Made by a program: the position numbers and the translations under genes
Notes under the pieces: generated by a model
Seen by the model: only the letters and a program-made list of their open reading frames with translations
What the model was told of the DNA's origin: nothing
Databases searched by the model: none
DNA from: Nitrosopumilus sp. UBA526
GTDB taxonomy: Archaea; Thermoproteota; Nitrososphaeria; Nitrososphaerales; Nitrosopumilaceae
NCBI GenBank assembly: GCA_002506665.1
Contig: DAXZ01000085.1
Span: forward strand, 1-46,663
Direction: 5' to 3'
Length of the DNA stretch: 46,663 bases
In this document: piece after piece, positions 15,545-21,388 of the stretch
Layout of the letters: each line of letters begins with the position of its first letter
How positions within the stretch are numbered: the stretch's first letter is position 1

Positions 15545-15814
15545 ATGATTCCTATCGTAGGTACTTTCCTAAATCTCCTGTCTTCAATCACAGGACAACT
15601 AGGACCAAACTACGACCCACTATTCTACGATGTAATGATCTACATCTTTGGAACCATAATGTTCACAGTATTCCTTCTTGGGATTATCTCATTTTGGTTG
15701 CGTGTACATGGTTGGGCTTACAAAGACAACCGTGAGAGATGGGTTGATGAATTAGACAGACATTTTGAAAGAGAAGGTATCGGTCTTATTCCAGACAACG
15801 GCAAGTACTGGTAA
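15545..15814 (+). CDS. 89-residue single-helix membrane protein, candidate extra AMO subunit (AmoY/AmoZ type)
   Basis: 89 residues. A short N-terminal segment (PIVGTFLNLLSSITGQLGPN, YDPLFYDVM) leads into one long transmembrane helix (about 30-55, IYIFGTIMFTVFLLGIISFW) and a basic, aromatic C-terminal tail (WLRVHGWAYKDNRERWVDEL, DRHFEREG). The likely topology is tail inside, judged by the positive charge. Two TATA-like tracts (TTAAATAAAGG and GTATATATC, near 15499-15518) precede it, so it has its own strong-looking promoter. The reasoning for AMO linkage is the same as for the preceding gene: size, conserved-looking residues and position next to amoB. Confidence 0.6.
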   Translation: MIPIVGTFLNLLSSITGQLGPNYDPLFYDVMIYIFGTIMFTVFLLGIISFWLRVHGWAYKDNRERWVDELDRHFEREGIGLIPDNGKYW

Positions 15815-15817
15815 AAT

Positions 15818-15840
15818 CTTTTTCATTTTCATTATTTTTA
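15818..15840 (+). terminator. T-rich terminator
   Basis: TCTTTTTCATTTTCATTATT follows the stop at 15814. The core TTTTTCATTTT recurs after amoX, amoA and (reversed) amoB. Confidence 0.45.
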
Positions 15841-15854
15841 AAATCTCCCGAGTC

Positions 15855-16385
15855 CTATCTCTCTAGTTCTGGGAGAAAGTCTGTGTCTTTGGATGAATCA
15901 TAATCCTTTGTAGTAAATACCCCCTCGTAGTGATATCCATCCTGTAGCTGATGGTTGATGAAACTTTGCGATTCCCTGTCGTTAACATAGACAGTTGACT
16001 TGCTCTGATCCATCTCACGTAGAGGAAAATCCCACATCCACAAAAAGTGACCTATCTCAAAGGGGTACTCCTCTTCCCATTCTACGTATATTGTACCATC
16101 ATCTGATAGCGTATACATTGTTCTCTTGCATCCATCATCCTCCCCAGAGTTGATGTTGGCAGGAATCGGTGTCTTGATACCATCAATGATTAACTCTAAT
16201 GTGGCCGTGATCTTGTAAGGGGTCTCCCTATCATTTATGCAGACTTTGAGGGGATCGTTTTGGCTAACCTGGCCCTGAAGTATGCTACTAGCGGCGCCCA
16301 CAGATATTGCAATCACTGCAGTAATTGCTAGGAACTTGAAGGTCTTCTTTCTCTTGTAAGGGTCGGCTATTCCTGGCCACTTCAT
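15855..16385 (-). CDS. Membrane-anchored exoprotein next to amoB, unknown function
   Basis: 176 residues. Residues 1-15 are basic (MKWPGIADPYKRKKTFKF), about 16-37 form a signal-anchor helix (LAITAVIAISVGAASSIL), and the rest is a beta-rich exported domain: VCINDRETPYKITATLELII, then GTIYVEWEEEYPFEIGHFLW, then MWDFPLREMDQSKSTVYVND. It has two cysteines (VCIND and DDGCKR) that could form a disulfide, and an aromatic/acidic stretch with a His. I do not recognise a family. It lies on the same strand as amoB, about 200 bases downstream of it, and converges with the 89-residue gene. A role at the AMO complex or in copper or ammonia handling outside the cell is only suggested by location. Confidence 0.65.
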   Translation of the reverse strand: MKWPGIADPYKRKKTFKFLAITAVIAISVGAASSILQGQVSQNDPLKVCINDRETPYKITATLELIIDGIKTPIPANINSGEDDGCKRTMYTLSDDGTIYVEWEEEYPFEIGHFLWMWDFPLREMDQSKSTVYVNDRESQSFINHQLQDGYHYEGVFTTKDYDSSKDTDFLPELER

Positions 16386-16558
16386 AGCGATATTTTTGGA
16401 TGGATTCCTTAAAGTCCTTTCTCTCTCTCTTGATTCAGTCTGCAGCTTGTGTATGTAACATGACTAAGATTATCCAAGCATCCCAAAAGAGATCCAAGAT
16501 CACTGATGTGTATCTACCCACCCCCCACTGAGGGATATCTCTAATGGCTAAACGTAAA

Positions 16559-16581
16559 TCTAGAAAATGAAAAGAAAAGGG
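16559..16581 (-). terminator. T-rich terminator of amoB
   Basis: On the minus strand CCCTTTTCTTTTCATTTTC follows the amoB stop. It carries the same TTTTCATTTT core as the other amo-locus ends. Confidence 0.45.
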
Positions 16582-16585
16582 TTGT

Positions 16586-17155
16586 TTAGATCACTTGCCA
16601 GGGTCGTGTTGCAAACGTAATGACATATCCAACACCGATAATGATTGATTGATATGCGATGTTAACATATGGAATAGGCTTGATGATTGGATCTCCTTCA
16701 ACTACTACTGTCTGACCTGGACCAAGTCCTGGACCAACCTTTGCTACATTGAGCTGGGTGTGTACGTGGTATACGCCTGCTTCAAGTGCTTTGGCAGATA
16801 GTGAATAATCGACGCTTGTGTTGCCTGAAATATCAAAGACATTTCCTGGTGGGTCTCTTGCCAACATCTCCCATCTGTTACCTGCGTTGGTTGACTCTGT
16901 GAAGATAGACAGCCATCCTCTCAGATCTCTCTCTACTAAACTAACCAGAGTTCCTTTAAGTGTCAAGGTCTCGCCAGTTTGTAGGGATTGTCTGTTGAAG
17001 GTCTCATCCTCAATTCTGATGAAACGACTCTGGAGTTGTGCTTGGACACCGTGTGCATCTGCAGTTGGAAGTACAGCTTCAACCCAGTTGAAACCTAGTG
17101 TACCTAGTGCAAGTACTGCGGCTAGTCCAAATACCAAAATTCTTTTTTCTACCAT
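16586..17155 (-). CDS. amoB: Ammonia monooxygenase subunit B
   Basis: About 189 residues from the ATG at 17155 (MVEKRILVFGLAAVLALGTL). A longer frame exists upstream, but homologues and a TATA-like GTATATGG about 29 bases away support 17155. A signal helix ends before ADAHGVQAQLQSRFI; the His of DAHG becomes the near-N-terminal copper ligand, and YHVHTQLNV supplies the other two His of the AmoB/PmoB copper site. A C-terminal transmembrane helix (VNIAYQSIIIGVGYVITFAT) anchors the cupredoxin-like domain outside the cell. As in other archaea it has only one cupredoxin domain. The gene is divergent from amoC. Confidence 0.96.
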   Translation of the reverse strand: MVEKRILVFGLAAVLALGTLGFNWVEAVLPTADAHGVQAQLQSRFIRIEDETFNRQSLQTGETLTLKGTLVSLVERDLRGWLSIFTESTNAGNRWEMLARDPPGNVFDISGNTSVDYSLSAKALEAGVYHVHTQLNVAKVGPGLGPGQTVVVEGDPIIKPIPYVNIAYQSIIIGVGYVITFATRPWQVI

Positions 17156-17179
17156 ACTTATCCCTAATATTGAGGAGTC

Positions 17180-17188
17180 CATATACGA
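17180..17188 (-). promoter_or_regulatory. TATA box of amoB
   Basis: Minus-strand CGTATATGG lies 25-33 bases before the ATG at 17155. A second TATA-like ACATATAACG is about ten bases further upstream. Confidence 0.45.
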
Positions 17189-17379
17189 CGTTATATGTTT
17201 TACCTTCATAACGAGGATCGACTCTCTCAAAGATGTTTATCATTGATGTATAACATTGAAATTGCTGAAAAACCAATCAAATTAATCTGCTTTAAATTTT
17301 ATAACATGAAATATTTGTAACTATAACCCCAAATTTTTATAAAATATTGAAAAAAATAACTAACCTCTAAAACTCTTCC

Positions 17380-17387
17380 TTTATATT
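17380..17387 (+). promoter_or_regulatory. TATA box of amoC
   Basis: TTTATATT is centred about 26 bases before the amoC ATG at 17410, implying a leaderless or nearly leaderless mRNA. The 250-base divergent amoB-amoC space is strongly AT-rich. Confidence 0.6.
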
Positions 17388-17409
17388 CCGAACTCACATC
17401 ATTGTATGT

Positions 17410-17973
17410 ATGGCACAGATGCCCGCATTAATCCCAAAAGAAGTTGAGATCCAGAGACTAAAAAAGATCTGGCTCATCGTCATTGCAATGGGTTCTACTG
17501 CAGCATCAGTCGAAGTCGATAACTTCGTTGATGGTTCTTTGCATCAGACCTCTATCAGAGATAGCGCATTTACCCCGGCACACTGGTGGTTATATTCCCA
17601 CTTTGTTGCATTGCCACTTGGATGGGGAGCAGCCGCAATCTATGATAGAAAGATACCAGTTCTCAGAGGTCCAAACAACTCGATGAACACTGGATTGAAG
17701 ATGACCATTCTTGGTTACCTTGCAACCATGTTTACAATTGGAATCAATGAGATGTGGCATTTCTGGTTTGTAGAGGAGATATTTGCAGTTCCAAATCACT
17801 GGATGTTTAACATGGGAGTCGTAGTGGCTTTCATGGGTGCACTTGCATACGTAGTCAGAGTATATGCTCGACTCGTAGAACTAGGTGCAGAAACCCCAGG
17901 TGAGAATCCATATGTTGCAGAAATGTACAAGATGGCTTTGGAAGGCAAATTGTACAGTAGAGCAATCCCATAG
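17410..17973 (+). CDS. amoC: Ammonia monooxygenase subunit C
   Basis: 187 residues, an integral membrane protein with about five or six helices. The signatures are RLKKIWLIVIAMGSTAASVE, FTPAHWWLYSHFVALPLGWG, and NEMWHFWFVEEIFAVPNHWM, which carry the conserved Asp, Glu and His residues of the AmoC/PmoC metal site. The C-terminal tail (ENPYVAEMYKMALEGKLY) is typical of archaeal AmoC. It is transcribed divergently from amoB from its own TATA box. Confidence 0.97.
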   Translation: MAQMPALIPKEVEIQRLKKIWLIVIAMGSTAASVEVDNFVDGSLHQTSIRDSAFTPAHWWLYSHFVALPLGWGAAAIYDRKIPVLRGPNNSMNTGLKMTILGYLATMFTIGINEMWHFWFVEEIFAVPNHWMFNMGVVVAFMGALAYVVRVYARLVELGAETPGENPYVAEMYKMALEGKLYSRAIP

Positions 17974-17994
17974 ACAAAGTGCACTAGCACACAC

Positions 17995-18016
17995 CTTTTT
18001 TCTCTTTTATTATTTT
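17995..18016 (+). terminator. T-rich terminator of amoC
   Basis: CTTTTTTCTCTTTTATTATTTTG follows the amoC stop by about 20 bases, suggesting that amoC ends separately from amoX. Confidence 0.45.
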
Positions 18017-18061
18017 GTTCTATAGATTATCACACACAAGCTGTTAGTAATTTCCATTGAA

Positions 18062-18280
18062 TCACATGAGGGTACACGCCCCCCAGCTAACTTGATCATC
18101 TTGTCTCCTTTTCCAAATACCATTAGATACGCAGAGGAAAGGACAAAAACAATCATCGCCATGATGCTCCGTATGACCTAGTTGGGCATATTTATAAAAT
18201 CCATCAATCTGACAAATATCTCCACTTTTTACTAGTGTGTGCAGTTTCTGCGGTATTTTGTAAATCCAACCGGTCTCCAA
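18062..18280 (-). pseudogene. Short ORF or gene relic between amoC and amoX
   Basis: A 72-codon minus-strand frame opens at a TTG directly after a TAA. Its middle, GDICQIDGFYKYAQLGHTEH, then CFCPFLCVSNGIWKRR, resembles the small widespread proteins with pattern G-x-x-C-x-x-S/D-G-x-Y-x-C-x-x-H-G...F-P-C...W, but the second Cys and first His positions of that pattern are replaced (YKYAQLG). The N-terminal part does not fit the family and there is no ATG near the domain start. It is most likely a decayed small gene, adjacent to another decayed block at 18298-18435 on the same strand. A functional short protein cannot be excluded. Confidence 0.35.
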
Positions 18281-18297
18281 TTAGAGGAAATTGGCTA

Positions 18298-18435
18298 TTA
18301 ATCTAATGCCTGAATTGCACTAGGGTTTGTCCAAATCTGCAAGTCATGCCTGTACTTTTTAGACACTAGATACTGTTTGATCCAAATCTCTTTTACGCAC
18401 CATCTAGGGGGTGGAATTATGCAACGATCTTTGCT
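18298..18435 (-). pseudogene. Decayed coding block (copy B of the RWC/WI family)
   Basis: A stop-to-stop minus-strand frame of 45 codons without an ATG: CIIPPPRWCVKEIWIKQYLV, then SKKYRHDLQIWTNPSAIQ. Copy A (185-484) shares this protein pattern and parts of the DNA, while copy C (23105-23185) shares the PPxRWC...WI core. The Cys, Trp and basic residues suggest a small zinc-binding or nucleic-acid-binding module. The lack of a start codon, short length and differing stop positions among copies suggest remnants of a multicopy gene. Confidence 0.4.
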
Positions 18436-18446
18436 TTAAAGAAAGA

Positions 18447-18454
18447 CTTAAAAG
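18447..18454 (+). promoter_or_regulatory. TATA-like box of amoX
   Basis: CTTAAAAG is centred about 28 bases before the amoX ATG at 18479. Confidence 0.45.
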
Positions 18455-18478
18455 AATCTGAATTAGAATAATTCTAGA

Positions 18479-18841
18479 ATGACTCTTCCTAAAGGATTCG
18501 GTTCTGGCGGCGCTGGCGGATCATCAAGTGCCGATGTAGAACGAATGATTGGACGACGCGTTGAAAACATGACTGGCATAATAACTCTCTCATTCTGGGC
18601 AGCGTGGTTAGCAACTTTTGGCGGTACAGCAGCAGGTTACTTTTACTATCCCTGGGCATATCCTACTCAAAGTGGCCACTTTGCATTCATCGTACTGACA
18701 ATCATAGAGGCAATAGGTTACATCTTTTGTGTCAAAGTCATGGAAGAAGGTTCCAACAAGAATAGTAATGGTATTGTTGCCGGTAGCATTGCCGCAGTCG
18801 CAGTAGGCACGATCTTCATATCCCTATATGTTGGTAACTAG
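18479..18841 (+). CDS. amoX: Archaeal ammonia monooxygenase subunit AmoX
   Basis: 120 residues with three transmembrane helices (about 36-57, 65-85, 98-118). A glycine- and serine-rich start (PKGFGSGGAGGSSSADVERM) is followed by TLSFWAAWLATFGGTAAGYF, YYPWAYPTQSGHFAFIVLTI and AGSIAAVAVGTIFISLYVG. AmoX is the archaeon-specific AMO component encoded between amoA and amoC in Nitrosopumilales. The order here is amoC-amoX-amoA on one strand, each with its own TATA box and T-tract. Confidence 0.93.
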   Translation: MTLPKGFGSGGAGGSSSADVERMIGRRVENMTGIITLSFWAAWLATFGGTAAGYFYYPWAYPTQSGHFAFIVLTIIEAIGYIFCVKVMEEGSNKNSNGIVAGSIAAVAVGTIFISLYVGN

Positions 18842-18864
18842 AGGACAAAAGCCCCTTCAGATAC

Positions 18865-18885
18865 CTCTTTTTCATTTTAATTTAT
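18865..18885 (+). terminator. T-rich terminator of amoX
   Basis: CTCTTTTTCATTTTAATTTA follows the amoX stop, with the shared TTTTTCATTTT core. Confidence 0.45.
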
Positions 18886-18920
18886 AGTCAGAATTGACGA
18901 TCTTCATCACACTCTAAAAT

Positions 18921-18928
18921 TTTATATA
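18921..18928 (+). promoter_or_regulatory. TATA box of amoA
   Basis: TTTATATA is centred about 26 bases before the amoA ATG at 18951, so a separate leaderless amoA mRNA is expected. Confidence 0.6.
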
Positions 18929-18950
18929 CTGACCGTTTCCTCACTTTGAT

Positions 18951-19601
18951 ATGGTCTGGTTAAGACGATGTACGCACTACTTGTTCATAGTAGTAGTTGC
19001 AGTTAATTCAACACTGTTGACAATTAATGCAGGAGACTATATCTTCTATACTGACTGGGCTTGGACTTCGTACACGGTATTCTCAATATCGCAAACGTTG
19101 ATGCTTATTGTAGGTGCAACATACTACCTAACATTCACAGGCGTTCCAGGCACAGCGACGTACTACGCTCTGATTATGACAGTATACACATGGATAGCTA
19201 AAGGCGCATGGTTTGCACTTGGATATCCATATGACTTCATTGTAACTCCGATATGGTTACCATCAGCAATGCTGTTGGATCTTGTTTATTGGGCGACAAA
19301 GAAGAACAAGCACTCCTTGATACTGTTTGGCGGCGTACTAGTAGGAATGTCATTACCGTTGTTCAACATGGTAAACCTGATAACAGTGGCAGACCCACTT
19401 GAAACGGCATTCAAATATCCGAGACCGACACTGCCACCATACATGACACCGATAGAACCGCAGGTAGGCAAGTTCTATAACAGCCCAGTTGCTCTCGGTG
19501 CAGGTGCAGGCGCAGTATTGGCATGTACGTTTGCAGCTCTTGGTTGTAAACTAAACACTTGGACATACCGATGGATGGCCGCTTGGTCAAAGTGGGACTA
19601 A
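18951..19601 (+). CDS. amoA: Ammonia monooxygenase subunit A
   Basis: 216 residues, essentially the canonical thaumarchaeal AmoA: WLRRCTHYLFIVVVAVNSTL, NAGDYIFYTDWAWTSYTVFS, GYPYDFIVTPIWLPSAMLLD, KKNKHSLILFGGVLVGMSLP and the C-terminal NTWTYRWMAAWSKWD. It is the membrane subunit of the copper enzyme that oxidises ammonia to hydroxylamine. The close match to group I.1a sequences identifies the organism as an ammonia-oxidising Nitrosopumilales-type archaeon. Confidence 0.98.
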   Translation: MVWLRRCTHYLFIVVVAVNSTLLTINAGDYIFYTDWAWTSYTVFSISQTLMLIVGATYYLTFTGVPGTATYYALIMTVYTWIAKGAWFALGYPYDFIVTPIWLPSAMLLDLVYWATKKNKHSLILFGGVLVGMSLPLFNMVNLITVADPLETAFKYPRPTLPPYMTPIEPQVGKFYNSPVALGAGAGAVLACTFAALGCKLNTWTYRWMAAWSKWD

Positions 19602-19611
19602 CAAAAACCTC

Positions 19612-19634
19612 ATCCTTTTCATTTTATTATTTTC
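19612..19634 (+). terminator. T-rich terminator of amoA
   Basis: ATCCTTTTCATTTTATTATT follows the stop by about ten bases. Confidence 0.45.
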
Positions 19635-19731
19635 ACTTAGAGCACTCTCTAAAGTTTGATTAAAAAATATTGTACATCTTGTGGTATTTTGTTGTCTCTT
19701 TTGACAATATGCAATAATGTGATTATGACCT

Positions 19732-20592
19732 GTGAAGCAACAGTACGGCCAGATTCTTACCCACCCAAAACCATTTGTAAAATGGGCAGGCGGAAAGCGT
19801 CAACTAATATCAGTATTGGATGAAAACCTACCAAAGACCTTTGGCACTTATTTTGAGCCCTTCTTGGGTGGGGGTGCCCTACTCTTTCATCTGTTGACTA
19901 GGCAACACGGACAAAGATGTAGCATCTCTGATCTCAACTCGGATCTTGTGCTGTCTTATACTGCCATCCGAGACAGGCCGGGGGATCTAATCGCATCTCT
20001 TAAAATTCATGAAAAAAATTATCATAAAGACTCTAAATCCTACTATTACTCTGTAAGGCAAAGCAGTCCTAGAGGACAGATTGAGAAAGCATCCAGACTG
20101 CTCTTTCTGAATAGAACATGCTTTAATGGATTGTATCGTGTTAACAGCAAGGGAAGATTCAATGTTCCATTGGGCAGATACACAAACCCAAACATTGTAA
20201 ACGAGGAGAATATTCGCTCAGTAAGTCACACGCTACGATCAAGTGAGGTGTCAATCAAATGTCGTGATTTTCAGGCGGTTCTTGCAGATGCCAAAAGAGG
20301 TGACTTTGTGTACTTTGATCCTCCATATCACCCTGTTAGTGATACTGCTAATTTTACCAGTTATACAAACAAGGACTTTACATGTGAGGATCTAAGCAGA
20401 CTAGTACAACTCTGCAAAAAGCTAGATTCCAAGGGATGCAAGGTTCTCTTATCAAACTCTGATTCCAAACAGGTCTCTGAGATGTTCGCAGGCAAACCTT
20501 GGAAGACAAGTAAAATTCAGGCCAACCGTTCAATCAACTCTGACCCTAAAAAGAGAACAGGCCACCTTGAACTGCTGATTAAAAATTATTAG
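19732..20592 (+). CDS. dam: Dam-type (D12 class) adenine-N6 DNA methyltransferase, orphan
   Basis: 286 residues. KPFVKWAGGKRQLISVLDEN is the first motif of the D12/alpha class, EPFLGGGALLFHL (motif I) binds AdoMet, and FVYFDPPYHPVS (motif IV, DPPY) is catalytic. NRTCFNGLYRVNSKGRFNVP matches the Dam/M.DpnII target-recognition region, so GATC is the probable site (inference). The start is GTG at 19732; no in-frame ATG lies near. No cognate restriction gene is adjacent, and it directly follows amoA and precedes tRNA-Thr. Its role may be protection against foreign restriction or mismatch/replication marking. Confidence 0.9.
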   Translation: MKQQYGQILTHPKPFVKWAGGKRQLISVLDENLPKTFGTYFEPFLGGGALLFHLLTRQHGQRCSISDLNSDLVLSYTAIRDRPGDLIASLKIHEKNYHKDSKSYYYSVRQSSPRGQIEKASRLLFLNRTCFNGLYRVNSKGRFNVPLGRYTNPNIVNEENIRSVSHTLRSSEVSIKCRDFQAVLADAKRGDFVYFDPPYHPVSDTANFTSYTNKDFTCEDLSRLVQLCKKLDSKGCKVLLSNSDSKQVSEMFAGKPWKTSKIQANRSINSDPKKRTGHLELLIKNY

Positions 20593-20593
20593 G

Positions 20594-20667
20594 AGCTTCG
20601 AACGGGATCTGAACCCGTGACCTTTACATTACCAATGTAACGCTCTACCAGGCTGAGCTATCGAAGC
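20594..20667 (-). tRNA. tRNA-Thr (GGT anticodon)
   Basis: The minus strand folds as a cloverleaf. The acceptor GCTTCGA pairs with TCGAAGC, the discriminator is U, the D arm contains AGCTCAGCCTGGTAGAGC, the anticodon arm is TTACA-TTGGTAA-TGTAA giving anticodon GGU, and the T arm is CACGGGTTCAGATCCCGT. CCA is not encoded. There is no intron. Its 3' end lies 2 bases from the stop of the methylase gene, on the opposite strand. Confidence 0.95.
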
Positions 20668-20786
20668 ACACAAATCATATCTGTAGAAAATCCTTATAAT
20701 TCTTGATTCTGTGTCGATTTATTCTAAACTGTTAAATTTTACTCAGATTTTCATCTCTTTGGAGGAGTAATCAAGCCTGGCCAAAG

Positions 20787-20809
20787 TAAGCACTAGTGTG
20801 CTTTTGGAC
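20787..20809 (+). other. Non-canonical tRNA intron in the D arm (23 nt)
   Basis: The intron forms a hairpin AAGCAC-TAGT-GTGCTT. Exon CCAA pairs with intron TTGG as a 4-bp central helix, flanked by 3-nt bulges AGT and ACA, and an outer helix CCTG/CAGG follows. Cutting after the second base of each bulge (AG^T, AC^A) removes exactly 23 nt and restores the D stem ATC/GAT. This is the bulge-helix-bulge recognised by archaeal splicing endonuclease. Confidence 0.88.
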
Positions 20810-20823
20810 ATGCAGGACTTAAG

Positions 20824-20838
20824 ATCAAATAATGGGTG
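20824..20838 (+). other. Canonical-position tRNA intron (37/38, 15 nt)
   Basis: ATCAAATAATGGGTG interrupts the anticodon loop after position 37. Exon CTTA can pair with intron TGGG (two G-U pairs) as the central helix between bulges AGA and TGA. The inner part is an 8-nt loop, so the motif is a relaxed bulge-helix-loop. The boundary is slightly ambiguous because GATC repeats at both ends. Confidence 0.8.
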
Positions 20839-20883
20839 ATCCTGTCTTTCAGGAGTTCGTGGGTTCAAATCCCACCTCCTCCA

Positions 20884-21270
20884 CTATCTAGGACTTTTAA
20901 TTCCTTTAGCGTTTAGGACTTTGTAGACATCTGGCAGTGAAAAGACAAAGCCTACATGGACACAGGATTTCTCATCGCAGAGCTGGCAGAACAATTCGCC
21001 CTTTTGAATCGCAACTTCGGCAATTCTGTTTTTGATATTGTCTTTTAGAACCACACGATCATCATCAACTAAAATTTTCTCAATCTTTGGAGCATATCTT
21101 GCAAAGGTCTCGTCCTTTTGCATCCTCTCCTCTAGCATGTATGTGATATAGCCGGCAAAGCTGTTGACGCCCTTTAGTGTTAGGTCATCTTTACTAGTAC
21201 TGTAAATCTCAAAAAACTTGTTGTAAACGGTGTCTGAAAGAGTGAGTGATCTGAATCCGGATTTTGGCAT
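20884..21270 (-). CDS. Putative regulator-like protein, paralogue of the gene at 34259
   Basis: 128 residues. The N-terminal MPKSGFRSLTLSDTVYNKFF looks like a ribbon-helix-helix or short DNA-binding start (basic, SLTLSD...), followed by helices (FAGYITYMLEERMQKDETFA). The C-terminal domain has VDDDRVVLKDNIKNRIAEVA, then CQLCDEKSCVHVGFVFSLPD and VYKVL. The paralogue at 34259 has the same order ending CSHIHFVFALPEL. Four Cys and a His suggest metal binding. TATA-like GTTATATACTAG and a TTACCGTACATTA element lie upstream. The exact role is unknown. Confidence 0.7.
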   Translation of the reverse strand: MPKSGFRSLTLSDTVYNKFFEIYSTSKDDLTLKGVNSFAGYITYMLEERMQKDETFARYAPKIEKILVDDDRVVLKDNIKNRIAEVAIQKGELFCQLCDEKSCVHVGFVFSLPDVYKVLNAKGIKSPR

Positions 21271-21388
21271 TATACTTTTCCTTACCGTACATTAAAGTAA
21301 ACTAGTATATAACACTTTGCTATTTCTATAGGCACAGTTCTAAAATACCTTGATGAACTTTATAGAATACCCTTAACCTAAAAACAAT

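Larger units (their letters stand above)
20761..20883 (+). tRNA. tRNA-Leu (TAA anticodon) with two introns
   Basis: The acceptor GGAGGAG (20761-20767) pairs with CTCCTCC (20876-20882), followed by discriminator A. After removing 20787-20809 and 20824-20838, the mature tRNA has D arm ATC-AAGCCTGGCCAAA-GAT, anticodon arm CAGGA-CTTAAGA-TCCTG (anticodon UAA), a Leu-type long variable arm and T arm GTGGGTTCAAATCCCAC. Both the D stem and the anticodon stem only form when the introns are removed. CCA is not encoded. The 3' end abuts the stop codon of the convergent gene at 20884. Confidence 0.92.

Noticed and set aside
16460..16531. 23-codon plus-strand frame (MTKIIQASQKRSKITDVYLP...)
   Set aside because: No promoter or ribosome site, no recognisable pattern, low-complexity C-terminus.
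16544..16567. Tiny frame MAKRKSRK between amoB and the exoprotein gene
   Set aside because: Only eight codons, and the same bases form the amoB T-tract terminator on the other strand.
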